Positions 43,714 to 52,680 are shown, counted from the first letter of the stretch. The stretch is DNA of 64,000 nt from Verrucomicrobiia bacterium DG1235 (GCA_000155695.1 DS990592.1:5050538-5114537); one strand, 5' to 3'. The notes: a model not told the origin generated them from the letters alone. Program-made: numbers and translations.

Positions 43714-44847
43714 GTGAGTTCTCAACGAAAGCTGAAAATCGGCATTGCCTGCTATCCATTGGTCGGAGGGAGCGGGATTCTCGCCTCGGCGCTCGGCATT
43801 GAGTTGGCGGAACGTGGGCATGAAGTGCATTTCTTCAGCTATGCCAAGCCGGTGCGGCTCGATACCAGCTTGCCTCGGATACATTTCCATCCGGTCTCCG
43901 TGAGCAAGTATAAGCTGTTTGAATATGCGGACTACACGCTGCCGCTAGCAGTGAAAATGGCAGAAGTGGCGGATCACGAGCATCTTGACATAATCCACGC
44001 TCACTACGCGGTGCCGCACGCGACGGCTGCCTACATCGCCAAGCGAATGGCGAAGCAGGACAAGCTGCGCATCGTGACGACGCTACATGGGACGGATACG
44101 ACTTTGTTGGGTCGCGATCCGAATTACCGGCGGGCGATAGAGTATTCGCTGCAGCATTCGGATATGGTGACAACTGTATCCAATAGTTTGAGACGCGATA
44201 CGGAGGAGATTTTCGACGTCGGGAAAGCGGTGAAGGTGATTCACAATTTCTATACGCCTGGAGTGCCTACTCGGTCTCGTCAGGAGATGAGAGAGGAGCT
44301 GGGGCTTGGGAATTCGTTTACGCTTTTCCACGCGTCGAATTTGCGGTCGGTTAAGCGGATCGATTTGCTGCTCGAGTCGGTAAGCCGGTGTCGGAATCTT
44401 TCGCGGTTGAAGCTTATCATTCTGGCGGGTTCTTCCTTTGAGGAATTTCGGTCGAAAGTTCGCGAGCTGGGCTTGGAAAACGTGGTAATTGTTCGGGAAA
44501 ATGGGTATCCGATCGAAAACTACATCGAAGCCAGCGATCTCGGAATCTATACGTCTCAGACGGAGAGCTTTTGCCTGAGTATTTTGGAAGGCATGTTTTT
44601 GGGTAAGGCATCCATCGCGTTTCGAGTCGGAGGGATACCGGAAGTGATGGTCGAGGGAGAGTCGGGGGTCTTGTGCGATTTCGAGGACTGCGAGGCCATG
44701 GCGGGGGAAATTGATCGATTGGTGGAGAATCGCGATCGGGGGAGGCGATTCGGGGAGGCGGCCAAATCTCGAGCGTTTTCAGAGTTCACAGCGGAGCGAA
44801 TCGTGCCGCAGTATCTCGATTGCTACGAGCAGGCTCTCGGGCAGTAG
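43714..44847 (+). CDS. bshA: N-acetyl-alpha-D-glucosaminyl L-malate synthase
   Basis: A 377-aa GT4 glycosyltransferase matching BshA closely: IGIACYPLVGGSGILASALGIELAERGHEVHFFSY, HAHYAVPHATAAYIAKRM, TLHGTDTTLLGRDP, and the C-terminal ESFCLSILEGMFLGKASIAFRVGGIPEVMVEGESGVL. It makes GlcNAc-malate, the first bacillithiol intermediate. It uses a GTG start directly abutting the bshB stop. Together with bshB and the compact bshC this gives the complete three-step pathway in one operon. Confidence 0.97.
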   Translation: MSSQRKLKIGIACYPLVGGSGILASALGIELAERGHEVHFFSYAKPVRLDTSLPRIHFHPVSVSKYKLFEYADYTLPLAVKMAEVADHEHLDIIHAHYAVPHATAAYIAKRMAKQDKLRIVTTLHGTDTTLLGRDPNYRRAIEYSLQHSDMVTTVSNSLRRDTEEIFDVGKAVKVIHNFYTPGVPTRSRQEMREELGLGNSFTLFHASNLRSVKRIDLLLESVSRCRNLSRLKLIILAGSSFEEFRSKVRELGLENVVIVRENGYPIENYIEASDLGIYTSQTESFCLSILEGMFLGKASIAFRVGGIPEVMVEGESGVLCDFEDCEAMAGEIDRLVENRDRGRRFGEAAKSRAFSEFTAERIVPQYLDCYEQALGQ

Positions 44848-45021
44848 ATGCGTGTGGCTCGGTGCCGCAGCTGAACTGGGAATGCGATACAAGGCCTCCA
44901 AGCGCCTAGTGGATTTGTCCAAAGGCGGTTCGAAGAGGCGCGATAGTAGGGGATTGCCTGTTGATTCGCTGATCGCGTGTTCTTCGGGTTGACTTGCGGA
45001 AGGCGAGGCACTTTTTTCTCG

Positions 45022-45100
45022 AATGCGACTGGCGAAGCAAAGGCGGGATTGACCGCCGGGAAGCGGCACAGTTCTATCGTGCGCCTGGGTAGAACTTTTC
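45022..45100 (+). promoter_or_regulatory. ZTP (pfl) riboswitch upstream of glyA
   Basis: The conserved core is present in order: GACTGGCG (45027-45034), a P2 stem GGCGG/CCGCC (45042-45046 and 45053-45057) with a 6-nt loop, GGGAAGCG (45058-45065), then CGCCTGGG (45082-45089). GGCG (45031-45034) and CGCC (45082-45085) can form the family pseudoknot. GTTCTA (45071-45076) pairs with TAGAAC (45090-45095) and is followed by TTTTC, so the P3 stem may double as a terminator. P1 is weak here. ZTP riboswitches activate one-carbon and purine genes when ZTP accumulates; glyA is a common target. The start codon is at 45135. Confidence 0.85.
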
Positions 45101-45134
45101 AGAGAAAAACCGCTAACAGTTTCCAAAAAAGATC

Positions 45135-46664
45135 ATGAGTGATACCACTGCTGCCACGCCACTGCAGGACTACTTGTCCTCCCGTTCCGCCGACTCCGTG
45201 TCGCCAGCTATGATTGGTTATTTGGCCAGTCTCCAGCAGGTTGCCGAAGTCAATCCGTCGATCGCCAAGTCGATCGTTAAGGAGCTTGAGGATCAGCGAA
45301 GCAATCTGAAGCTAATCGCTTCCGAGAACTACACTTCTACGAATACGCAGGCTGCCATGGGCAACTTGCTCACGGACAAGTACGCTGAAGGCTTCGCCGG
45401 AGCTCGCTACTACGCTGGCTGCGACAACATTGACGATATCGAGTCCGAAGCCTGTCGCCTCGCCTGCGAGCTTTTCAAAGCCGAGCACGCCTATGTGCAG
45501 CCGCACTCTGGCGCGGATGCGAACATGATCGCCTTTTGGGCGATTTTGCAGGCGAAGGTGGGCGTGCCGACGCTTGAAGGTTTGGGCGAGCCGAATCCTG
45601 CTAAGCTCTCCCGCGAGGATTGGAACAAGGTCCGCGCGGCGATGGGCAACCAGCGCATGCTAGGCCTCGACTACTACTCGGGTGGACACCTGACGCATGG
45701 CTATCGTTTCAACGTTTCCGCCCAGTTCTTCGACGCGTATAGCTACTCGGTCGACGAGGCGACAGGCTTGCTCGACTACGATGCGCTTGAGAAACAAGCC
45801 GAAGAGGTGAAGCCGCTCATTTTACTGGCTGGCTACAGCGCTTATCCGCGGAAGGTGGATTTTCGCCGCATGAAGGAGATCGCCGACAAGGTGGGCGCAG
45901 TCTTGATGGTGGACATGGCGCACTTCGCGGGTCTGGTGGCTGGCGACGTTTTTGAGGGTGACTACAATCCTATGCCGTTTGCCGATGTGGTGACTTCCAC
46001 CACTCACAAGACGCTTCGCGGTCCTCGCGGCGGTATCGTCCTTTGCAAGAAGGAGTTCGCGGAGTTCATCGACAAGGGTTGCCCGCTGGTCATTGGCGGA
46101 CCTCTTCCGCACGTGATGGCGGCCAAAGCCATCGCTTTCGAGGAGGCGCTCAAGCCAGAGTTTAAGGCCTACGCGGCACGGGTTGTGGAAAACTCACGAG
46201 CTCTCGCTCAGGCGATGATCGACGAAGGCCTGAGCATCGCGACTGGCGGTTCGGACAACCACTTGCTTTTGATCAACGTTACCAGCTTCGGGCTTAACGG
46301 CCGTCAGGCGGAAGCGGCGGTGCGCGAGGCGGGCGTGACCTTGAATCGCAATTCTTTGCCCTTCGATCCCAATGGACCGCACTACACTAGCGGTCTGCGT
46401 GTCGGCACTCCGGCGGTGACTTCGCTTGGAATGGGCGTTGATCAGATGAAGGAGATTGCGGCGATCTTTAAGCTCATCCTCTCCAACACGAAGCCAGCCA
46501 CTATCGCCACCGGCAAGAACGCCGGCAAGCAAAGCAAGGTAAAGTACGAGCTCCCTGCGGAGGTCATCGCGGAAGCGCGTGGACGGGTGAAGGCGCTGCT
46601 CGACGAGTTCGTCCTCTACGGCGAGCTGGATCTCGATTTTCTCAAAAGTCGTTTCGGCGCCTAG
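45135..46664 (+). CDS. glyA: Serine hydroxymethyltransferase
   Basis: A 509-aa PLP enzyme interconverting serine and glycine with tetrahydrofolate, the main source of one-carbon units. Seen: LKLIASENYTST, YAGCDNIDDIE, AHVQPHSGADAN-like core, PLP lysine motif STTHKTLRGPRGG, and GLRVGTPAVTSLGMG. It is about 80 residues longer than E. coli GlyA, with a 50-residue N-terminal extension and an insert near 140-170, as seen in chlamydial and verrucomicrobial SHMTs. A ZTP riboswitch lies upstream and a terminator downstream. Confidence 0.97.
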   Translation: MSDTTAATPLQDYLSSRSADSVSPAMIGYLASLQQVAEVNPSIAKSIVKELEDQRSNLKLIASENYTSTNTQAAMGNLLTDKYAEGFAGARYYAGCDNIDDIESEACRLACELFKAEHAYVQPHSGADANMIAFWAILQAKVGVPTLEGLGEPNPAKLSREDWNKVRAAMGNQRMLGLDYYSGGHLTHGYRFNVSAQFFDAYSYSVDEATGLLDYDALEKQAEEVKPLILLAGYSAYPRKVDFRRMKEIADKVGAVLMVDMAHFAGLVAGDVFEGDYNPMPFADVVTSTTHKTLRGPRGGIVLCKKEFAEFIDKGCPLVIGGPLPHVMAAKAIAFEEALKPEFKAYAARVVENSRALAQAMIDEGLSIATGGSDNHLLLINVTSFGLNGRQAEAAVREAGVTLNRNSLPFDPNGPHYTSGLRVGTPAVTSLGMGVDQMKEIAAIFKLILSNTKPATIATGKNAGKQSKVKYELPAEVIAEARGRVKALLDEFVLYGELDLDFLKSRFGA

Positions 46665-46697
46665 CTAGCGAGAGATCGATTCATTTCTCTCTATTGT

Positions 46698-46732
46698 AAA
46701 GGCGCGTTCCCGAAATTCGGGGGCGCGCCTTT
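46698..46732. terminator. Bidirectional intrinsic terminator between glyA and the thioredoxin-like gene
   Basis: AAAGGCGCG (46698-46706) pairs with CGCGCCTTT (46724-46732); inside, CCCGA and TCGGG pair again around AAT. The outer A and T residues serve both directions. Confidence 0.8.
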
Positions 46733-46761
46733 CGCTTGTCGAGATTGAATCGGGAAGGGGG

Positions 46762-47175
46762 CTAGGCTTCAGTCAAAGCCTTGATTTTGCTGGCAATAGC
46801 TGCCGCGTCGTCTTCCTTGGTGATGCGTTCGATTTCCTCGCCCGTAGCGGTGTCGACTAGAATGATAAAGCCTGTCTTGAGACCGGTTTTTTTATAGACT
46901 TCGTCGTACCCCATGGTTGCGGCCATCATTCCCGCTTGGTGTTGGGTGACCTTGTTGGACACGTCCATCTTGACGAGGAGGAACGGCGATTTTTTAAGTG
47001 ATTTCTTTGCGACTTCCAAATGGGGGTCGAGCACTTTGCAGGAGCTGCACCAGCTCGCGTAGAAGTAGAGCCCCACTATGTCTGGCTCGACGACATCTAC
47101 GGATTTAGAAAAGGCCGACCCTGCAAACAGGATAGTGGCGAGGAGAGTGAATAGTGGTTTCGCGAAGGTTCTCAT
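46762..47175 (-). CDS. Exported thioredoxin-like protein
   Basis: A 137-aa protein with a signal peptide (residues about 1-24, LLATILFAGSAFS) and a thioredoxin fold with active site YASWCSSCKVLD (C43, C46). The second Cys-x-x-Cys residue pair is CSSC rather than CGPC. It is likely a periplasmic thiol oxidoreductase. The ATG at 47173-47175 is chosen over one 15 codons upstream because it starts the signal peptide. A bidirectional terminator separates it from glyA. Confidence 0.88.
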   Translation of the reverse strand: MRTFAKPLFTLLATILFAGSAFSKSVDVVEPDIVGLYFYASWCSSCKVLDPHLEVAKKSLKKSPFLLVKMDVSNKVTQHQAGMMAATMGYDEVYKKTGLKTGFIILVDTATGEEIERITKEDDAAAIASKIKALTEA

Positions 47176-47428
47176 AGTAGTCTTTCTTGGTTTTAGAGGG
47201 TGTATCGAGCCTACGCGCAATTCTCGTGGGTTATTGCAGAGATTCGTTTTGAAGCCCTTTCGGGGCGAAGTCCTAGTGACTGTCTAGTGTTAATAGTGAG
47301 TCCGTCTGGATAATAACCCCTATTTGGAAGGCTAATTGTAAAACGTGTTCAAGCTCCTATGCGAAAAACCGATCTAGGAAAGTGCTGAGCGCATAACTCA
47401 GTTTTTATATCCCAAAACTCCACGTAAA

Positions 47429-47989
47429 ATGAAAACTCGACTCACTCGACTCTTAGCTCTCCTTGCGGCCGGACTTGCCCCAGTCTTCGCTGTGTATGGA
47501 GATGCTTTCACCAAGAACGACGGCACTTCCTTCGAAGGGAGAATATACAAGGTTCTTGACGGTTCCGTATACCTTAGGGTTGGAGAGGAACGGATCAACG
47601 CTCCGATTGGAGACTTTGATGCAGCCAGCCAAGGTGCGATTGAATCATGGGTTGCGGAAAACCCGCAAGCGGTGGACGTCTACACGAAGTGGGATGTTCA
47701 GCCTCGCATCAAGTCGAGCTCCATGCCGAATCTGCCTGATCAGTTTCTAAGCGAAGATTTCAAGGGCATGGTCTCTGTCGATCTCGTTCTAAATGAAAGC
47801 GGGCAGGTCATCCATGCTTCCGTTAAGAAGTCCACGCATTCCGAGTTGGAGCCTCCTTCGCTCGAAGCGGCGAAGACCTGGATTTTTGAGCCAGCCCAAG
47901 TAGGAGGCAAGAGCGTGAAGTCCAAGCTCCGCGTACCGTTCAAATTTGTATACACCCCCCCGGCTCCGGACGAAGCCCCTGCGAGTTAA
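47429..47989 (+). CDS. Secreted protein with TonB C-terminal-like domain
   Basis: A 186-aa protein with a signal peptide (residues about 1-24). Residues 28-70 look like a small SLA1/SHD1-like domain ([34 protein letters not shown]). The C-terminal part matches the TonB_C fold ([51 protein letters not shown]). There is no transmembrane anchor or proline-rich linker as in true TonB, so it may be a periplasmic adaptor. 79 nt separate it from the chemoreceptor gene. Confidence 0.75.
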   Translation: MKTRLTRLLALLAAGLAPVFAVYGDAFTKNDGTSFEGRIYKVLDGSVYLRVGEERINAPIGDFDAASQGAIESWVAENPQAVDVYTKWDVQPRIKSSSMPNLPDQFLSEDFKGMVSVDLVLNESGQVIHASVKKSTHSELEPPSLEAAKTWIFEPAQVGGKSVKSKLRVPFKFVYTPPAPDEAPAS

Positions 47990-48068
47990 TCTTCAGTCGT
48001 CTGTATCAAAAGAGTCACTACATTTCAATTTTCACTGTCAACCACTCACATCACATCCCACCAATAAA

Positions 48069-49991
48069 ATGAGTTCACTATCACTTGCCAAAAAAATTGG
48101 CTTCACACTCGCGATAGCTCTCACCTTTTTCGTCGTACTAGCCACAGTTTCATACGTGGCGGTTTCGAATCTCAACGACTCGTTTGGAGAATTCTCCTCA
48201 AGTGTCGAAGAAGGTAATGCGGCTTCAGATAAAGTAAACGTCGCATTGTCGATGCGTTCGAACATAGCGGAATATTTGACGTCTACAAATGCGGCCAATG
48301 TTTCGTCCCACAAGAAAATGTATAGCGAGCTCGCCAAAGAGCTCGATGTCGCATCTAGGAAGGCTGACAACGACAAGGCTCGATCCGCTCTGGACGAAGC
48401 TCAGGCATTGATGAATGGATACAACTCTGCTTTCGAGTCGATTGTAGACTTGAAGGGTAAGCAGACTCGAATACTAGAGGAGGTCGTTCAGCCAGGCGGT
48501 CAGGAGATCAAGGATCTTCTTAAGGAATTGCTCGCAGCTGATCAAAGCAAGGGGGACATCGCGGGAGCGTTTGCCACATCTTCGGCTTTGCAAAGCATGT
48601 TCGAAGCGGATTCGGCTATCAACCGAGTCATCGTCAAGTACAATGAGAAGGACATTGCCCAGGCAAACGCGATGGTAGCGGAGTTTGGCGAAAAGCTTGC
48701 TACAGTGAAGGAGGACTACGATATGAACGTAGACTTTGACGATAGCTTGAAGGACGAGCTAAAGGAACGCGTCCTCGCTCGTAGTCTCGAAGTTTCAGCT
48801 GAGTACGCGAAGGGAGTCTCCGATCTTGCGGCCGCTCTTAAGGACATCAAGGATATCTATGACAATAAGCTGGAGCCGGTTGGTCCTAAGTTTGTGGATA
48901 CAATGAAAGTATTTCAGGGCACGATTGCTGAGCATCAGAGTGAGCTCAAGTCCTCTGCGGAAAGCCTGCAGGCCACTGTTAATTTCTCGGTTCTCGTTAT
49001 CAGCCTTGTAGGCCTCTCGATCGGTTCTGTCGGTGGCTGGATAGTGGTTCGCGGTATCACGAAAAGTATCGACGAAATCGTTGGACGTCTTCAAGGAGCT
49101 GCTGCTGAAACCCTCGTAGCATCTGAGCAAGTTTCCTCTAGCAGTGAATCCCTTGCCCGCGACTCTTCGGAGCAGGCAGCTTCGATCGAGGAGACAAGTT
49201 CCTCTCTGGAAGAAGTGAACGCCATGACTGAGAAGAACGCTCAGAATGCGGAGAACGCGAAGAAACTAGCCAGCGAAGCCCGTGTAGCGGCTGAGTCTGG
49301 AGCCGAGTCGATGAAGGACATGATCACGGCGATGGAGGATATCAAAGAGTCTTCCGATAATATCGCTAATATTATCAAGACTATCGATGAGATCGCATTC
49401 CAAACCAATATTCTCGCACTCAACGCAGCGGTTGAAGCTGCGCGTGCCGGCGAGTCTGGCGCTGGATTCGCGGTGGTAGCGGATGAGGTTCGCAGCCTTG
49501 CGCATCGTAGCGCGGAAGCGGCGTCGATCACTGCTCAGAAGATTGAGAATTCGGTTCAGAAGTCTGAGCGCGGTGTTGAGATCAATCAGCGCGTCGCGGA
49601 GAATCTGCAGACCATCGTGAGCCATACCCAGAAGATGGACGACATTGTTGGACAGATTTCAGATGCTTCTGCTGAGCAGAATCGTGGCGTCAGTCTAATT
49701 CAGACTTCCATCAACTCTATGGATACCGTGACGCAGCGAAATGCAGCAGGGGCGGAAGAAACTGCTTCCTCGAGTCGCGTATTGCTTGAGCAGTCAAGCA
49801 GCATGCAACGGACGATTCAGGATCTGGTTGCGGTTGTTAATGGAGGCGGTAGTTCACCATCTGGAGTTAAGGGCTCGCATGTATCTTCGCCGAAGCCTGC
49901 GAATCGCTCGTTTGATGCTGCGCCTGCTTCGAAGCCACGCCAGAATCAAGAGGTCAGCGATGATGCCTTCGCGGACATGTGGAATAACTGA
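48069..49991 (+). CDS. Methyl-accepting chemotaxis protein
   Basis: A 640-aa chemoreceptor. Helix 1 at about 10-32 ([26 protein letters not shown]), a periplasmic helical bundle of about 270 residues, helix 2 near 305-325 ([22 protein letters not shown]), and a cytoplasmic signalling coil with the hairpin tip [45 protein letters not shown]. The HAMP part is very short. The tail ends in a flexible Ser/Pro-rich linker and DMWNN, not a recognised CheR pentapeptide. ATG at 48069 chosen; no che genes are adjacent. Confidence 0.93.
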   Translation: MSSLSLAKKIGFTLAIALTFFVVLATVSYVAVSNLNDSFGEFSSSVEEGNAASDKVNVALSMRSNIAEYLTSTNAANVSSHKKMYSELAKELDVASRKADNDKARSALDEAQALMNGYNSAFESIVDLKGKQTRILEEVVQPGGQEIKDLLKELLAADQSKGDIAGAFATSSALQSMFEADSAINRVIVKYNEKDIAQANAMVAEFGEKLATVKEDYDMNVDFDDSLKDELKERVLARSLEVSAEYAKGVSDLAAALKDIKDIYDNKLEPVGPKFVDTMKVFQGTIAEHQSELKSSAESLQATVNFSVLVISLVGLSIGSVGGWIVVRGITKSIDEIVGRLQGAAAETLVASEQVSSSSESLARDSSEQAASIEETSSSLEEVNAMTEKNAQNAENAKKLASEARVAAESGAESMKDMITAMEDIKESSDNIANIIKTIDEIAFQTNILALNAAVEAARAGESGAGFAVVADEVRSLAHRSAEAASITAQKIENSVQKSERGVEINQRVAENLQTIVSHTQKMDDIVGQISDASAEQNRGVSLIQTSINSMDTVTQRNAAGAEETASSSRVLLEQSSSMQRTIQDLVAVVNGGGSSPSGVKGSHVSSPKPANRSFDAAPASKPRQNQEVSDDAFADMWNN

Positions 49992-50016
49992 TAGCCTCCA
50001 AATCTTATGAATTTCG

Positions 50017-50051
50017 AGACGCGTTCCTCCAAGGGACGCGTCTTTCTTTTT
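50017..50051 (+). terminator. Intrinsic terminator after the chemoreceptor gene
   Basis: AGACGCGT (50017-50024) pairs with ACGCGTCT (50036-50043), followed by TTCTTTTT. It lies between the chemoreceptor stop and the papain-like protease start, and it argues against an upstream start for that protease. Confidence 0.87.
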
Positions 50052-50114
50052 ACCCGGCTGAAGATCGACTTGGAAAATCCGAAGAGAGATGAAGGACTCT
50101 TCAATTCTTTGCGG

Positions 50115-51197
50115 ATGAAACGAATAATAATAGCGCTTTGTTTTCTTGTATCCGTTTCGCTTCAGGCAGCAGATTTTTTTGAATCTTTGGATGCCGGCGG
50201 AGCACGATACTATCGTGTGTACGTACTTTCTGCCAACGAATCGTCACTCTCGATTCGGCATAGCAAGGGTTTATCACAAGTCGCTTTGGCGGATTTAGAC
50301 TCGGAGCTGCAAGCGAAATATGGATACAAGGCATCCGCTGATGTCGAACGCGGTAAACGTCTGCAAACGATTCGAGAGGCTCAGGTTGCTCAAGCGAACG
50401 ATCGGATTCGCAAGGCGGTGAGCCTTGGATCTGAATCAGGCACAGGAGAGCCGCAGTGGCTAAAGAGGGCGTTTGCTCGATTTGGAAATGCTCCGCGAAT
50501 CAGTTCGGAGCTCGATCTTCGCCCGCAGTTTCGCGGACATGGGATTGGGATCCGAAAGCAGCGGGGTCCAAGTTGCTCGGTGCATGCGATTGTAGCGGCC
50601 TTGGAATTTCAGTACGCGGAAAAGCAGGGTAAGCGTATTAATGTGTCTGAACGCTACCTCGTTGATGCGACTTCAAAGACTCTTGGGAGAAAGCCCTTGA
50701 ATGATCTGAGCGGTACGCAGGAGAGGGAGTCGATAGTAGATGAGGGATTTGCTCTCGAACACGTGTTTCAGGCAATTCGCGGACATGGCTTGGTGCTCGA
50801 GGCCAAGCAAGGCGAGGTAGATCCAGAATTGTTTGCCGAAGAATTTAGGGATGTGAATTTTAGTCCGTTTCAGATTCCGGGCGGAAGTACACCGGTTGGT
50901 ATTGGAAATCTGGTACACGTGCTCAATGCCAAGATGCCTGTAGTAGTTGGAGTCGGATGGCCAAATGATCAGCGCGTGCGCAGTACGAGTCTTTTGTCGA
51001 AGCAGCCTCCTCAGCAGGGAGCAGGGCATGCGGTGACGATCGTTGGATATCGCTGTTCTACGGGAAAAATCGAAGATACTAAGTTCATCTTTCGTAATTC
51101 TTGGGGAGCGAAGTGGGGAGCAGGCGGGTATGGTTTTTTCACCTACGAGTACTTGGCGAACAATTTGTTCAGCGCCTACGTTGTGGAGCTGCGCTAG
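50115..51197 (+). CDS. Secreted papain-like cysteine protease (C1 family)
   Basis: A 360-aa protein with a signal peptide (ATG 50115, IIIALCFLVSVSLQAA). An SHD1-like segment follows at about 20-75 (ARYYRVYVLSANESSLSIRHSKGLSQVALADLDSELQAKYGYKA). The protease domain has the Gln-x-x-x-x-x-Cys region KQRGPSCSVHAIVAALEF (C154), AGHAVTIVGY (H305) and FRNSWGAKWGAGGYG (N328). All three catalytic residues are present, so it should be active, probably outside the cytoplasm. Its stop shares CTAG with the convergent mannosyltransferase gene. Confidence 0.88.
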   Translation: MKRIIIALCFLVSVSLQAADFFESLDAGGARYYRVYVLSANESSLSIRHSKGLSQVALADLDSELQAKYGYKASADVERGKRLQTIREAQVAQANDRIRKAVSLGSESGTGEPQWLKRAFARFGNAPRISSELDLRPQFRGHGIGIRKQRGPSCSVHAIVAALEFQYAEKQGKRINVSERYLVDATSKTLGRKPLNDLSGTQERESIVDEGFALEHVFQAIRGHGLVLEAKQGEVDPELFAEEFRDVNFSPFQIPGGSTPVGIGNLVHVLNAKMPVVVGVGWPNDQRVRSTSLLSKQPPQQGAGHAVTIVGYRCSTGKIEDTKFIFRNSWGAKWGAGGYGFFTYEYLANNLFSAYVVELR

Positions 51198-52309
51198 GCA
51201 AGGGAAAGCGTATTGTCGTAGCGTTCGATGCAGTTCGACCAGTCGTAGCGGGCCATGTCGGAGGCGAGGGAGCAGGGGCTTTCCCAGTTTTCGGAAGTGA
51301 CGAGTTTTTCGATTTTGTCTGCAGCTTGCTCGAGGTTTTCGAAGTAGAGTTCGGGGTGTCTTTTTGCGTCTACGTGGTCTGGATAGGCGAGGCGATTGGG
51401 CAGAATAGGGTGGCAGCCGCAGTAGATGGCTTCGACGACGCTGCCGCCGAAGAAATCTTGTCGTGAGGTTACAGGGATGATGTCCGCCTTCCAAAGCCAC
51501 TTTGCGTAGTCTTCGAATGTATCCGCTCTTCCATACGCGACAATGCGGTGGTCTAGCTTTTCTCTGGCCTCGCGGAAGTATTCTGGCTCTTCCTCGAAGC
51601 GGTCGCCGAGAAGAGCGACATCGAAATCGATTCCTCGATCAAGAAGTTTGTATAGGAGTTTGCAGAAGCCTTTGGGGTTTTTGTCGTATTCCCAGCGGTG
51701 GTTCCAGAGCAGGAGGGGGACGGCGTTGGGTTTTCGTTGGGCCGGCTTGTAGGGGTCGAAGGCTTTTAGGTCGAGACCGAGGGGAAGGGCTTGGCTTTTG
51801 GTGGAGATGGATTCGAGAGTGGACTTGTTTTGGTGGTCCGGGTAGCGGTCGAGGAAATCGGGCAGGGCGCTGAGAAAGGCTTCGCGGTGGTAGTTGGAAT
51901 TATAGTACACGCGATCAGCTGCGAGAGCGGTGGTGTAGTTTATGAAGGCGTAGTGGAGATCGCGGCTTTTCTTGACGTCGGCATCGCGGGGAGACCATGG
52001 GTAGCAGAGCTGGTTTTCGTGAAAGTAGACGGCTGTTGGCGTGTGGGCGTAGCGGGAGCGGACCAGAGCGAGGAAGACCGCGAAGTCCAGCATGTCGGTA
52101 GCTAGGATTAGATCGTATTCGGTTTCTCGCGACAGGAGTTGGTTTGCGAGGGTGACGGCTGCTCCATGCATGCGCCATTTCCAGTGGCGGCCGGGCAGGG
52201 TGATGAGGTCGATCTGGTGGCGGGAGTGCCGCTGCAGTTCCTCGGCCCAGCGCCGGTGCGAGCCGGAGAAGAAGGGCTCGATGAGGGCGATGCGGAGTGG
52301 AGGATGCAT
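51194..52309 (-). CDS. tRNA-queuosine alpha-mannosyltransferase homologue (QTMAN/GTDC1 type)
   Basis: A 371-aa GT4-like glycosyltransferase. The N-terminal domain is the DUF3524 type shared with human GTDC1: IALIEPFFSGSHRRWAEELQRHSRHQIDLITLPGRHWKWRMHG. The donor-binding C-terminal half contains LLWNHRWEYDKNPKGF and SRQDFFGGSVVEAIYCGCHPILPNRLAYPD. GTDC1 mannosylates queuosine in tRNA-Asp; bacterial homologues are thought to modify queuosine or related tRNA bases. Functional assignment is by homology to that family. A heterogeneous 82-bp gap separates it from the FmdB-like gene. Confidence 0.88.
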   Translation of the reverse strand: MHPPLRIALIEPFFSGSHRRWAEELQRHSRHQIDLITLPGRHWKWRMHGAAVTLANQLLSRETEYDLILATDMLDFAVFLALVRSRYAHTPTAVYFHENQLCYPWSPRDADVKKSRDLHYAFINYTTALAADRVYYNSNYHREAFLSALPDFLDRYPDHQNKSTLESISTKSQALPLGLDLKAFDPYKPAQRKPNAVPLLLWNHRWEYDKNPKGFCKLLYKLLDRGIDFDVALLGDRFEEEPEYFREAREKLDHRIVAYGRADTFEDYAKWLWKADIIPVTSRQDFFGGSVVEAIYCGCHPILPNRLAYPDHVDAKRHPELYFENLEQAADKIEKLVTSENWESPCSLASDMARYDWSNCIERYDNTLSLA

Positions 52310-52395
52310 GAGATGATGTAGCGCGGAGCTTCAGCACGCGTACAGGGAGAATGGATCTTCCGCCGTGGCCGCGGATTGAAGCACCGCGCTATGGG

Positions 52396-52620
52396 CTAAT
52401 TGTGGCAGCCGCAGGAGCCTCCGCCACATGAGTGGCTAGGGGCGGGAGGTGGGGAACCGGCGACGGAGAAGCCGTAGCCGCCGGAGATGAGCCGCTTGAC
52501 CGGCTTGCCGGTTTCCGGGTGGGCGGTGAGGGCGTCGTCTTTCATGCTTTGCTGGACTTCGAAGCGCTCTGGCTTCTCGTCGGGGGACTGGGGGATGGTC
52601 TCGTAAACGTAGGTTGCCAT
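52396..52620 (-). CDS. FmdB-like small protein lacking zinc-ribbon cysteines
   Basis: A 74-aa protein with the frame of FmdB-family zinc ribbons: MATYVYETI, ERFEVQQSMKDDALTAHPETGKPVKRLISGG. Where typical members have CxxCG and CPxCG, this one has none in the N-terminal arm and HPETG in place of CPECG, so that zinc site is lost. A glycine-rich tail (CGGGSCGC) adds cysteines at the end. The ATG at 52618-52620 is chosen. A heptamer array lies 9 nt upstream. Function unknown. Confidence 0.75.
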   Translation of the reverse strand: MATYVYETIPQSPDEKPERFEVQQSMKDDALTAHPETGKPVKRLISGGYGFSVAGSPPPAPSHSCGGGSCGCHN

Positions 52621-52629
52621 GAAAACCAA

Positions 52630-52664
52630 GGATGAAGTATGAAGGATGAATTTTGAAGCTGAAA
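52630..52664 (-). repeat. Heptamer array e (upstream of the FmdB-like start)
   Basis: Five 7-nt units on the plus strand: GGATGAA, GTATGAA, GGATGAA, TTTTGAA, GCTGAAA, in the 60-nt gap between tyrS and the FmdB-like gene. On the coding strand it reads TTCATCC-like and lies 9 nt before the ATG. Confidence 0.8.
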
Positions 52665-52680
52665 CTTCGTGGGAAGCGAG

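Noticed and set aside
49800-49991. CheR-binding pentapeptide at the chemoreceptor tail
   Set aside because: The tail ends in MWNN, which does not match the NWETF-like pentapeptide.
50007-50114. An upstream start for the papain-like protease
   Set aside because: This segment contains the chemoreceptor terminator hairpin, and the downstream ATG begins a proper signal peptide.
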